A stretch of 64,000 bases of DNA from NCBI GenBank assembly GCA_030620095.1, contig JAUTXW010000598.1, positions 1,105,001 through 1,169,000 on the forward strand, given 5' to 3'. Below are positions 21,358 to 31,035 of the stretch, piece after piece. How positions within the stretch are numbered: the first letter of the stretch is position 1; each line of letters starts with the position of its first letter. Below the pieces are notes generated by a model, which had not been told where the DNA came from, did not search any database, and saw only the letters and a program-made list of their open reading frames with translations. The DNA is from Kuschelorhynchus macadamiae (lineage: Eukaryota > Arthropoda > Insecta > Coleoptera > Curculionidae). The translations under genes and the position numbers were made by a program.

Positions 21358-24021
21358 TACAACTTTTGTGAGTGACCCTGTATAGTTTAAAATAATTTCT
21401 AAATATGCGTAAAAATAAATCTAAATCGACGGGTTCGAGCGATTTTCTATTACCTTTTTAATATCCAAGATAATGAATTTATTCCTTAATTTATCATAAC
21501 CCTGTGTACTTGTTACTTGTTTTTGATGTTTTCTTAAAAAATTGTTATTGATGTTTGGTAATATATTTATATTACTTAAAAATTTAGTATAAAATCTTAA
21601 TTGAAACTCCAATTTAAGGTATCTATCTAAGTAGATCTAGTGGAATAGATACAGCAAATGTTTTTGATGGCTATCTGGGATATTATAGAAAAAAATATTT
21701 AAAAATGTAAATTTTAGGTCAACGGATACAGAGAAATACCACAAATTATAATACCATATCGAACTGTGAACCAATATACAGGTTGTCCCATTTAAAAAAA
21801 CATAATATTGGTAAAAAACTCAAAAATGGTAGGTGATAAAAAATCTGACTACGCCACTGGGTTCTACGTAAAAAACTGCGTAATATGCAGTTTTTACCCT
21901 TTTGATATCTCAAACGGTAAGCGAGGTACGAGGGGGTTCTCAAAATGCAGTATTTTCAAAATCACCCTGTATCTCAGAAACGAAGCGGGCTGGAAAACGG
22001 CATCTTTAGTGTCACAAAAATCGAGCACACCCGTAAAAGCATCGAAATTTGGACACCCTGTACATACATATCTTGTTGTGATTAAGTAATTGAGAATTAG
22101 TCTGACACGACTCCCTGGAATCAAATTTTGAAGGAGGAAGAAAATATGTTTTAATATTTAGTGCTTTTTTCTGAAATAGGTTTTATTTTTGTATAATTTC
22201 TGGTTTTTTGTTGTAGAATAATAAATAATTCGATAGTTTTTATTTCGATAGGATCCACCACTATTATTTCGCGTTCGAAAATAGAACGGCCATGAGCCTA
22301 GATTTAAATAAGCTTGAAACCCTACACGTTTCCATTTTTCATCAATCAAAGCCCCGCCATATTATGTTTGCGTACATATAACGTTGTTGAGGAAGAAAAT
22401 TGTTTGCGAAGCCCGTTCTGCTGTTGGTGTCCTAGAAATTCGATGGCAAATAAACCTATCGAATTACTCTAGATGCGCATTGAACTTTGAAAATGCATCG
22501 AATATTAATAGCTCTTCGGTATTTTGTTTGATTCGATTTAAATTGATGCACAATATTGAAATTGGATTAATGTTGAAGTCATTAATTAGGCACATTTCCA
22601 TATGTTTGTTGTGCAATGAAACAATTTCCGTTTTAAAAGAATACAATATGAAGCGACATTGCTCCAGCAAGCATTTCGCTCAATATAATTGAATGAGTGA
22701 TTGGAAGAAGGATAACATTCCAGTGAAGCTTGTTTTTGGGAAATAAAAAAAAACTGCTTTGCGCCGAAACCGTTAATTTTTCAAAAACTATTACTATTAG
22801 TCAATTGAACACTTTGACAAAGTACATGTGATACCAAAGTTTAAACGTTTTATACGCATTTAGTAACTAGATATTGGTGTTTGAAAGTACAAATATCTTC
22901 CAATCAAAAAAATCAAAACAAAAAAGGACATAAATGAAATACTAATTTTTATTTTACATAAAAACTTTGTAAAACATAATATTAACATTCTTTTTAGATT
23001 TCTAGGTCACTGGTTTCTCTATTTGTTGTGGGATTTGTCAGAATTTCATCATAAAAGGGCCTGTAGTCTTCTGGTATGTAATCCACTATTTTGGAAACAT
23101 CTTCTAGCTTCTTAGAGTTGATTGGAACGTTTCCATTGTACGCTTTCGAAGTAGGAAGGTCCACATTGTCTTGTTTCTTCACATTGAAAAGACCATAGGT
23201 GAAACCATCAATAAATTCGGATGCTTTGATATAGCCTTTCAGTGCTTGGGTATATGTCACATGCCTGTATTTGCTGATGGTAAAGGACTGTTTTTTTTCA
23301 ACATCTTTGACAGTATTTTTGAAGTATTGAGGCCACCAGCCTTTGTACTTAAAAGCTTGGTTTTTTTTTCTTGGAAGATGTAATGATTTCGTTGTATTGT
23401 TCAGGAGAGTAAATCCTATCGAATTTTCTCAAAGAGCGCTTAATAACTGAAAAGTTTCTGTCGCAATGCAAAAAACTATGACCTCGGATGGGAAAATATT
23501 GATGGATTACTTGAAATGCCGTTCATAGTCAGTGCAGTAAACAACCTAATTAAAGTGTGGTTGCGGTTTTGTCCAGCGCACGCATCACTAAAAACATGCA
23601 GAGTTTTTACTTCTTCAGGGATATGTTGAGTAATAAAGTCCAAAATCGCCGTACTGACTTCATTGGGACCTCGCTGAGCATCTCCCTCTGTGTGTGCGTA
23701 ATACCAAAGTTTGCGCAGATAAAACATTTCCTGAACTGGCGTTAAGGGAAGGGGCAGGTTTTGTATATAGTCAAAAACTATGGCTCCAACATCGTTCCTT
23801 TCCTTGCAGGTCTCTTTGATTTCTTAAAGTTTATTGTAGAATTTAGATGCTCGTCTTTTATGAATCATAAGTTCTGCAACTGCGTTTTCATTAAGAGTTG
23901 TCGACTTTATTTTTGCATTTAAATCCTCACAGGTCGAGCAAACGTCCACCTGAGGCCTACCAAACCGGTATTCGAAGTTTTCTCGGAAATGTCTCAGATA
24001 ATATTCATACTTGACGACATT

Positions 24022-26465
24022 TTTTAAATAAATAAATAAATAAATAAATAAGGCCTTTATATTAAGTATATCATATACATATTATTACAAAGTTAAGTAA
24101 AAAAAATAGTTAAAAAACATAACAGTTAGTAGTCAAAGCCTGGCGCAGTCTAGCTTCTTTAGCTACTCTACTGAACCAGACTCCAACCAAACTTGATTAA
24201 ATAATAATTTGCCATAGATGTATATAAAAAAAATTGATTTCTATTAGTGTAGGTGAAGTAAGATAGAAAAGAGACAACAATAATAAAAAAAAAGAGTGTA
24301 AGGATCTAGGAGAAGCTATATAGACATAGAAAGTTCTATAGTGAAATGTAAAATATCACTGTTTCACCAATATTAATTTAATAATAAATTTTGTTCACTT
24401 AAAAGAAATTTGTTATATTTATATTTAAATGTATTAATGTTAAGCGCTAAAAAAGTCTGAGGAAGAGCATTGTAACATTGTACAGCATTAAAACTAAAAG
24501 ATCTCCGGAACATGGCACTCTGATGATGTGGCATTGTTAATCCCCCCTGATCACGAATATTAAGGGAATGCACATCCCTACGGAAAATAAGACGTTCCTT
24601 TATTGAAGTGGGTGAATTTGTACCATTAATAATTTTGATCAAAAATGTACAGAAATGTAATTTTCTTCTAAAATCCATCCTTAACCAGTTTAAATCACGA
24701 TATTTGTGGGAAATATGATCATATTTTCTAAGACCATATATAAAACGAACACACGCATTCTGCACCCTCTGTACACGTAAACGACTCTCACTAGTAAGAC
24801 ACCAACCATACACAAAGTCACAATAATTAAAATTAGATAGGACCAAGGTTTCGCACAGAGTTTTTCTCATTCTGAAATTCAAGACATGTCTATTATTGTA
24901 TAAAACTTTCAAAGCCGAATAAGATTTTTGAAATATTTTCTTTAAATGTTCTTTAAATCTCAAGTCGGTATCCAAAATAATACCAAGATTTTTCGCAGAG
25001 TCAACTACCGATATTCTGTTACCATCAATACTAATATTTAAATTATTTTTTAATGTGCTAATTTTATTTTTATTGCCAAAGAGTAGCAGATGAGACTTAG
25101 CAGGGTTTAATTTAAGGTTATGATCTTGGCAGAGTTGGTTTAACACACTTAAGTCTTGATTAATGAGTTCTTCAGTATCAACATGATCATCCGAATTAAA
25201 ACAATAATAAATTTGTGTGTCATCTGCATATGCTTGAACTTTACAGTTCTTTACAGATAGAAGAATATCGGAAGTATAGACCAAAAAAAGTAAGGGTCCC
25301 AGAATCGAGCCCTGAGGCACCCCGGAAAATATTTGCACCTGATTAGAAAATGTGCCGTTGGAAAAGATCCTTTGAAAGCGATCTGATAAAAAAGAGGAAA
25401 TCAAGACGCACGATGACTCATCAAAGCCATAATATTTTAATTTAGATACAACGAGCTGGTGATTAATTGCATCAAATGCCTTAGAAAAGTCTAACAAAAC
25501 CAGAGCAGTAATAAGTTTTTTATCAGATGCACGCAAAACATCATCAATAACATTTGCTAACGCAACAGCTGTACTGAAGTCCTTACGAAAACCACACTGA
25601 ACATCCGGAAGAATTCCATTAGCGGTACAAAATATAAACATCTGATTATGTAAAATTTTTTCAAGAATTTTTGACAAAGCGGGTAAGATACTTATAATTC
25701 TAAGATCATTGAAACTCGTGGGATTAGATTTTTTCACCAAAGGTCGTCCAACTGACAATTTCCATTGACTTGGAAAGTAATGCGATTCAATACAGCAGTT
25801 AATGATGTGAGCTATGTACTTGTCAATAAACGGACTGCAGTATTTTATCATTAAAGGAGTAATTTCATCGTGACCATAAGCATTTGTTTTGATATGATTT
25901 AATATTTTATTGATTTCCGAGACGTCAGCAAGAGCAAATGAAAAATTTAAGTTATTTTTAAGTGAATTATTGTTATAAAAATTAATTTTATTTGTACAGT
26001 CAGAAACATCTTGAACACAAGTACGAAAAAAATTATTTATATCGTTGGGGTCACTTAAATTATTTGGTATAGACATGTTTTTAGTAGGACATATATTTAG
26101 ATTTTTTAAACCTGCCCACGCTTTTCGGGGGTTTAAGTTCATTTGCAGCGAATCTATATAAGCTTTTTTTCCCTTCTAATAGATACAGTAAAATTACGTA
26201 AAAATTTGTAGTGATCCCAGTCATTATTGTTTTTTGTTCTTTTAAACTTTTGATAAGCCGAATCTCTTTGTTTCATAAAGGTTTTTAGGTTTGTAGTTAA
26301 CCAGGGAGCTCTGGGTTTAGTGACTCTCGCTTCACGAACCGGTGCATGTGTGTTAAACCGCGAGACAATTAATTGATTGAAGTTAAGAATTTTAGTGTCA
26401 ATGTTATTTTCATATAATATACTGTCATGCCAAGGTAAATTACGAAAAATCAGGATTTTCATTAA
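24022..26465 (-). mobile_element. Non-LTR retrotransposon Y (Jockey/CR1-like), 5'-truncated, nested in element T
   Basis: On the minus strand the element runs from a truncated 5' end near 26465 to a (TAAA)n-type tail at about 24026-24052. A 3' UTR of about 320 bp lies between the tail and the RT stop. It sits between the ENPDFS and VKYEYYL codons of the element T gene. No convincing target-site duplication was found at the two junctions. Confidence 0.85.
24373..26462 (-). pseudogene. LINE ORF2: endonuclease C-terminus and reverse transcriptase, one frameshift
   Basis: The 5' piece (26154-26462) reads HAPVREARVTKPRAPWLTTN and DWDHYKFLRNFTVSIRREKK, the linker after an APE endonuclease. A change in an A-run near 26165 shifts frame into a 589-residue ORF. 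That ORF contains the reverse transcriptase: ISILPALSKILEKILHNQMF, GFRKDFSTAVALANVIDDVL, LVLLDFSKAFDAINHQLV (first catalytic Asp), FSGVPQGSILGPLLFLVYTS and QAYADDTQIYY (the YADD box). A thumb and C-terminal region follows to NKFLLSEQNLLLN. The RT part has no internal stop. The copy lacks most of the endonuclease, so it is dead on arrival but young. Family by motif: Jockey/CR1 group. Confidence 0.85.
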
Positions 26466-28048
26466 TCAAGAGCTCGTACATCTTAGCTACGCTTAAACTT
26501 GCATCTAAATAGGTGATTAACTTAGGGGAATAATGAAACTCTTTTTTCGCAAAACGATTTTATCTATTCATCAATTTTGGCAACAATCGCGGGATTCAGT
26601 TTATTTGCACGATTTGCATGCCTTCCTCTCATATCAACTGGTGCAGTTTTAGTTTCCAGGATCTTAGTTAGGCGTTGTACGGCCTTATTGAAGAGAGCAT
26701 GTAAACTCATATACGCGTTGCGGCAAACTTCAACCCTACTCCCACCTTTCATAGCAAAATATTTGAAAGAAGTTTCTGTTTAGATTCCGCTGTAGCTTGA
26801 CGATATCTGGCAACATCATGTCTTTCTATTAATCCTACTAGATATGTATCTTTTTCATTTTTTGGCCTTCCATTATAAACGATTTTGATGATTGAACGTT
26901 TCTCTTCATTAGAGAAATCGGCCATATATTTCTTACGACAAATGCAATCCGGCCCGGTTGATCTGGACGTGCATCTAGTAATGCGTTGAAGAACGATACC
27001 ATTCCAGGAATATTATCGTTTTTCCGCGCAACAACAAAATTATTATGGGAACGGGGCCGGCGATATTATCGCTTTTGCGCTCAACTTGAAGATAATACGA
27101 ATGTTAGTAGTATGGCTATCTCACTTCAATTCGTCATATTTTTGGAATGTTATCCTTCTTCCAATCACTCATTCAATTTACTTACGGGCTAGTTAAGAAA
27201 GGATAAAATTAAAAAACTCATTACCGATTTAGGGAAACAGCAACAAATGTTCCATTCAATCTACGCAGTGTTGTAAAAGCTAGTTTTATAGTTAGTTCCA
27301 AAATACCGAAAACATCGAAGTAATTCTCTGATCAGAAAAGAAGAAAGAGTTTGTGAAAGTGATCTTATCGCGCCGTACTGTTGTTCGACGTATAGATATG
27401 ATGGCTAGTGATATCAAAAAAACATTGACTCTTAGATTGGCTGGTTTTCAAGGATTTTCGTTTGCTTTGGATGAGAGAACCGATTTAGCTGACTCAGCCC
27501 AGTTAGCTATTTTTATACGACGTGTTGATGAAGAGTACTTTTGAGCATATGATTTGCAGTGCTGTAAATTAGTTGCGAGTGTGCACAGATGGGTGCGCCT
27601 TCAATGGTCGGTTCACGAAAATGTTTTATAGGAATTCTGAAAGAAAGAGCAACCTTTATGAATGTGCAATAATGTGATTTAATAATTCTGCATTGCATTA
27701 TTCACCTACAAAACTTGTGCTCTAAGTCCATTCGACTGAAGAACGTTATGGATGTGATAGTAAGTACCATCAATTTTACTGGATCCCGCGATCTTAACCA
27801 TCACCAGTTTAAAGCATTTTTGGATTTCTTTTTCTGTTCTTCAGAACACAATTTAGGTCCAATTGATCATTTAATAATATGTTTTTATCTTTATGTTTGT
27901 TTATTTCCATACTTTCTAGTAAATTGAGTTTTTTACTTTTTTGTTCTACATGTAAAATTTCAAATTTCTCATTAAAAGACCTAAATAGTTCCCCATTGTT
28001 AAATCTCTATTAAGCAATAACTAAAATTCGAGAACACTCCATCTGTAT

Positions 28049-29977
28049 CAGGGGCGTGCGGTGAAATTTTAAGAAAGGAAAGCAATTTTTGGAAACTTAC
28101 CTGTTTGTAATGTAATTCGATTCTTCGATCATTTTTTGCAAATTCGTCAATGACGTCATCCTAAAAACGTCAATGCTTCGACATATTTTGGAGAAGTTTA
28201 TTTTCAATGGACAACAGCGATGTATGCGAAAGTCTCTCCTGCCCCGTTGAATTTTTTACGAAATTTTTTATACGTTTAAGTGTTGAAAAATTGCGTTCTA
28301 CTAATGAACTTGTGGCAGGTATTGTTAATACTAATTCACACAATTTCGACACTTCGGTGTAGGCATCTTCCAGCTCCTTGTCTTTTAAAAATTGCATTAG
28401 TTTCTTAGCCTTATTTTTTGCGCTAATGTCATCAGTTTCGTAAATCACTTTTAGTTCAGATCGCAGTAAAACTCGGTCGAAGAACTGGCCATAATGAAGA
28501 AGAAGAGATTTAAACGCATCTTCTGGAAAAGTTTTTCCTTTAAATGCATCAAAATTGCAGAGCTCGAGGAATTTAAAATCACTTAAACCGTTAAATCTAT
28601 AGTTTATTTGTTGCTGAATTTGATCGATTATTTCATTAAAGAGGCGTCTGTATGATGTTTGAACGTCTCCGACCTTGTCTGTTCGAAGCCGCTTGGCTTG
28701 TGGCTCTACATTTAACGTCATCGTTTTCTCCCAAAATGGGTCAAAGTCATCTCTTTTTGGCTTAACATGGACTTCAAATCATCCACTTTTTTTTAGGCAA
28801 AAAGCAATATCATTTGTTTTAGTTTGTAATATATTTATTAAAAACATTGTCCGAGAATGGAAATATTTTAGAAAATATGTTCAACAAATAATTAAAATTA
28901 AAATCTCGTTTCAAACAGTCCAAAAACCCCCTCAAACCATTTATTGCTTCTTAGTCCTACGTTTCATGATTTTCTCAAATAGAAATCAGAAAACAAACAA
29001 CATCGATAAGTCTTCTTAATATTTGCCTATTTTTATTGACTAGTTCATTGTGTTGGCGGTGCCTAATTTCCAACTGTTTATTAAGGGTGTGTTCAATTCT
29101 GGTTTTGCCGAAGACTTTTTCTTTTATGACGGCCTGCAAATGCGCTTTGGAAATATTGTGTCTTTTTACAGCTTTATGGAAATTGTTTAAATCGGAAAAA
29201 CCAGTTTTATTCCAGAGACCTTTTTCATTTTCGAAAAGTAAACATGACCAACAAAATAATTTACTTATATTTTCACACCCTGTTAGCCATTTAAATTGTT
29301 CGTATTGTTTTTCCGGATAAAAATGTCTAATACAGTTTTTCATTTTTGTGGTTAAATTTTTCATAGGCGGTTTTGCCCTTCCTTTGGAAGTGAATATTCT
29401 CAGCGAAGTTTAATGTTGAAAATCCCTTTATTATTAAGAGACACACCACACATTCACACACACTCTTCTTACTAAATTCTCCAACATTTTCAACGTTATT
29501 ACCGACAGCCGAAGTTGACGGTATTTGCATATCCACGTCTGTATTATTGTCTTCCATATTGCACCATGCACGACGCGACGTACGTATCACACAACACACG
29601 GATAGCCGTTCAAACAAAGAACCTACTCCAACGATAGCTTCCGCCACCACTTAAAGCACGCGACTGAAATACAAAAAATGCAAACAGCCGGTGGAAAGTT
29701 CAATAACCTCTGGCTCGATTCACAGGAAATCAAGCATACAGGACTTGGCTGCAGAGAAGCTAGCGGCCCGCATAGGTTCTATTCGATTTCTATTGTGGCT
29801 CGGTCGGAGTCAAGGCCGCATTCATTATGGGCTTGATAATTAAGATAATATTGTATCATTTTTAATATAAACTAAATTAATGGTTTCCTATTTCAAAAAT
29901 TACGTTTTAGAAGATGTTTTGTAATTTTTTTTTGGGGAAGCACTGCTTCCCTTGCTTCCATGGACTGCACGCCCCTG
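28049..29977 (-). mobile_element. hAT element (TTF/ZMYM1-like), internally deleted, with TIR and 8-bp duplication
   Basis: The left end is CAGGGGCGTGCGGTG; the right end reads CTGCACGCCCCTG. The flanking octamers ATCTGTAT (28041-28048) and ACCTGTAT (29978-29985) differ at one base, the 8-bp duplication expected of hAT elements. It holds the two ends of a transposase gene but not the catalytic middle. A second, 3'-truncated copy in the opposite orientation starts at 31036. Confidence 0.9.
28170..29557 (-). pseudogene. hAT transposase remnant: TTF zinc finger plus dimerisation domain, catalytic core deleted
   Basis: It starts MEDNNTDVDMQIPSTSAVGN at 29557. After a frameshift near 29365 comes the TTF-type finger region (IRHFYPEKQYEQFKWLTGCE, LFCWSCLLFENEKGLWNKTG, FHKAVKRHNISKAHLQAVIK) up to LRRLIDVVCFL at about 28990. 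The RNase H-like core present in the sister copy (GQHELGFRGHDE onward) is absent. The C-terminal 183 residues (28170-28721) are intact and contain the hAT dimerisation motif TIPATSSLVERNFSTLKRIK, followed by LLSIENKLLQNMSKH. The product could at most bind DNA and dimerise. Confidence 0.85.
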
Positions 29978-30061
29978 ACCTGTATGTATAATAACCGTAA
30001 TTGTAAAAATAGGTTCAGGTACTTAAATAATTTTGTTTGTGTTGCATTGTCACTTAAGATC

Positions 30062-30107
30062 AAACATCTGATGAAGCCACAGTGTTGGCGAAACAATTGT
30101 CATGTTT
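30062..30107 (+). ncRNA. Hammerhead-ribozyme-like fold (type I)
   Basis: Stem I AAACAT (30062-30067) pairs perfectly with ATGTTT (30102-30107). The core box CTGATGA (30068-30074) is followed by one unpaired A. Stem II GCCA (30076-30079) pairs with TGGC (30086-30089), then comes GAAA (30090-30093). A minimal stem III has C94-G99 around an AATT loop, with T100 and C101 as the cleavage-site UC. All invariant core positions fit the hammerhead consensus; the extra A between the core and stem II is atypical. It lies next to a Penelope-like RT relic, a class known to carry hammerheads, but on the opposite strand. Confidence 0.5.
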
Positions 30108-30199
30108 TTTATTTTTGTAAAATAAATTAAGTGGTAATTTTAAATAAGCGTTTTTTGTTTATTGAATTCAATTAAGAGTGGATTAAGGTTTTTATGTTA

Positions 30200-30960
30200 A
30201 AATATGTCAGAAATGATAGAAATTGAATCGTCAATAGGCTCATTTGTATACAGGGATTCAATATCAAAAATGACTAAAATATCATGGGATTTAAAGTAAA
30301 ATTTTTAAGCTTTTCTATGAAGTGTTTAGTGTTTTTGATATAAGAGTTAGATCGTCCTGTAAAGGAGTTTATGATATTAGCTAAGTATTTACCTATTTGG
30401 TAAGATGGCGAACCTTATTGCACTAAAGGCCGTTTTACATGCTGCAATTCTTTCTTGCAAGTTGCAATAGTCTTAAACAAAAGCATGCGCAGTGGCAAGA
30501 CATTTGTACCTTTTGTCAAACTGCGCATGCCTTTGTTCAAGCCTATTGCAAAGAAGAATTGCAGCATGTAAAACGGCCTTTACGCATACATTAGCTTTAT
30601 GTATTTTTGAAAAATTTCTTAGTTAGATCCGTTCGTATTTTCCTATAGCTATCATCTTGAAGTAACGTCTATTTTCTCTACGTAGTTATTCTTTTCCATG
30701 ACCACCTTGCATTTCCTCTATCTGCAGGTAGAATTATCACATCTTCTTTCGCATTAAGGTTTTTTTTGCCTATTCTTTCTGCGGCTGACAAGTTGGATTT
30801 TGGTGGTTTAGAACTTCGAAGAATTTCTACTGTTTCATATCGAACTAGATCTGTCTATTCTTGTGGTAATTTTCGGATTGTGTCCTCTACACTAGCTATT
30901 TTGTCCTCTACCGAAATGGTTCTTGGAGCAAAACAAGTGGTTTCTTTCTGTTAGCTTATT
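30200..30960 (-). pseudogene. Penelope-like element reverse transcriptase relic
   Basis: Minus-strand translation gives EDVIILPADRGNA, then VMEKNNYVEKIDVT in another frame and LQDDSYRKIRTDLTKKFFKN. After the 161-bp MITE it continues GSPSYQIGKYLANIINSFTG, SYIKNTKHFIEKLKNF and ILVIFDIESLYTNEPIDDSI. These match the order of Penelope RT signatures: the DKGNA-type block, the IGSPTY-like block, the SYVKNS-HF block, and SFDV-SLFTNIP with the first catalytic Asp. Stops and frameshifts are frequent. Neither the YxDD end of the RT nor a GIY-YIG domain was recognised downstream. Confidence 0.7.
30423..30583. mobile_element. 161-bp palindromic MITE with GCA duplication
   Basis: Almost the whole element folds on itself. 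The arms start (C/G)TAAAGGCCGTTTTACATG and continue CTGCAATTCTT; GCATGCGCAGT and ACTGCGCATGC flank a short loop. GCA flanks both ends (30420-30422 and 30584-30586). A 3-bp duplication would suit a PIF/Harbinger-type element, although a TA or TWA reading of the ends is also possible. It is inserted in the Penelope-like RT relic. Confidence 0.8.
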
Positions 30961-31035
30961 GCAGGCAAATATGTAAGATGTGTTATTTACAAAACGTGAA
31001 ATTTGAATAAAAGGCAAAATGAATTGCCTTTGTTT

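Larger units (their letters stand above)
16870..21380 (-). mobile_element. ITm element R, nested in Q and itself split by S
   Basis: The left end is CAGGGTCACTCACAAAAG after TA (16868-16869); the right end is CTTTTGTGAGTGACCCTG before TA (21381-21382). The right TIR is split by element S: the inner part ends GATGACAGTTG at 18502 and the outer part resumes at 21360. Removing S and one TA rejoins a right TIR that matches the left TIR base for base over its outer 40 bp or so. The transposase is on the minus strand. The left inner TIR and the gene's 3' end are tandemly duplicated. Confidence 0.9.
16787..21504. mobile_element. MITE Q, interrupted by R
   Basis: Q has CAGGGTTATGATAAATTAAG on the left and CTTAATTTATCATAACCCTG on the right. 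Only about 83 bp (16787-16869) and 122 bp (21381-21504) belong to Q; these pair as TIRs up to ACCCGTCGATTTA / AAATCGACGGGT. Everything between is element R. The left flank is TA but the right flank reads TGTA, so its target duplication has decayed or is imperfect. Q encodes nothing. Confidence 0.75.
14928..22060 (+). mobile_element. ITm element P, outermost of a four-level nest
   Basis: P begins CAGGGTGTCCAAATTTCGG at 14928, sharing the TA at 14926-14927 with the right end of O. It ends CCGAAATTTGGACACCCTG-type at 22060, followed by TA. The TIRs are about 400 bp (14928-15345 and 21725-22060) and carry the internal AAATGGGTCACCCTGTATA block. Its own transposase is at 15534-16665. The remainder of its interior, 16787-21504, is the nested Q/R/S stack. 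Without the nested DNA, P would be about 2.4 kb. Confidence 0.85.
22994..26960 (-). pseudogene. Element T transposase-like gene, split by a LINE
   Basis: Reading down the minus strand from 26960: RKKYMADFSNEEKRSIIKIV, then after a frameshift GGSRVEVCRNAYMSLHALF, TAPVDMRGRHANRANKLNP, HYSPKLITYLDASLSVAKMY and ELLINENPDFS up to the LINE. After the LINE it resumes YLRHFRENFEYRFGRPQVDV, CSTCEDLNAK, IVFDYIQNLPLPLTPVQEM, FYLRKLWYYAHTEGDAQRGP, LHVFSDACAGQNRNHTLIRL and KYKGWWPQYFKNTV, ending TNRETSDLEI. The two Asp residues in FDYIQ and FSDACAGQNRN look like catalytic positions of an RNase H-fold transposase of a family common in insects. Several stops (after FYNKL, after HPRS) and frameshifts make it non-functional. 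The superfamily name is uncertain. Confidence 0.75.
22691..27174 (-). mobile_element. Element T: unassigned DNA transposon, perfect 32-bp TIRs, AATT duplication
   Basis: The outer 32 bp of both ends (GAATGAGTGATTGG...ACATTCCA and its reverse complement) match perfectly, and AATT flanks both sides (22687-22690 and 27175-27178). Removing the element and one AATT restores the reading frame of the hAT gene. It encodes the SDACAGQN-type protein on the minus strand and is itself interrupted by a LINE (24022-26465). Without the LINE it is about 2.0 kb. A 4-bp duplication is used by several DNA-transposon superfamilies, Sola among them from memory; I cannot assign it with confidence. Confidence 0.85.
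22550..27870 (+). pseudogene. hAT transposase (BED-finger, GTF2IRD2/ZBED5-like), split by element T
   Basis: The N-terminal zinc finger ends ISICLLCNETISVLKEYNMK, RHCSSKHFAQYN at 22690. The protein continues at 27175 as LLTG, a TAG stop, then LRKDKIKKLITDLGKQQQMF. Later pieces are LSRRTVVRRIDMMASDIKK, FSFALDERTDLADSAQLAIF (catalytic Asp region DERTD), CTDGAPSMVGSRKCF, LHCIIHLQNLCSKS and VSTINFTGSRDLNHHQFKAF. Homology ends near 27870, so the dimerisation domain is missing. It is the host of a 4.5-kb insertion and carries several frameshifts and stops. Relatives lie at 34572-36364 and 55820-57112. Confidence 0.8.

Noticed and set aside
21808..22089. 93-residue ORF at the right end of the nest
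   Set aside because: It lies within the right TIR of element P; the matching inverted sequence at 14928-15300 shows it is terminal repeat, not a gene.
24022..26465. A target-site duplication for LINE Y
   Set aside because: The sequences flanking the tail and the truncated 5' end share only short A-rich matches, which is not convincing.
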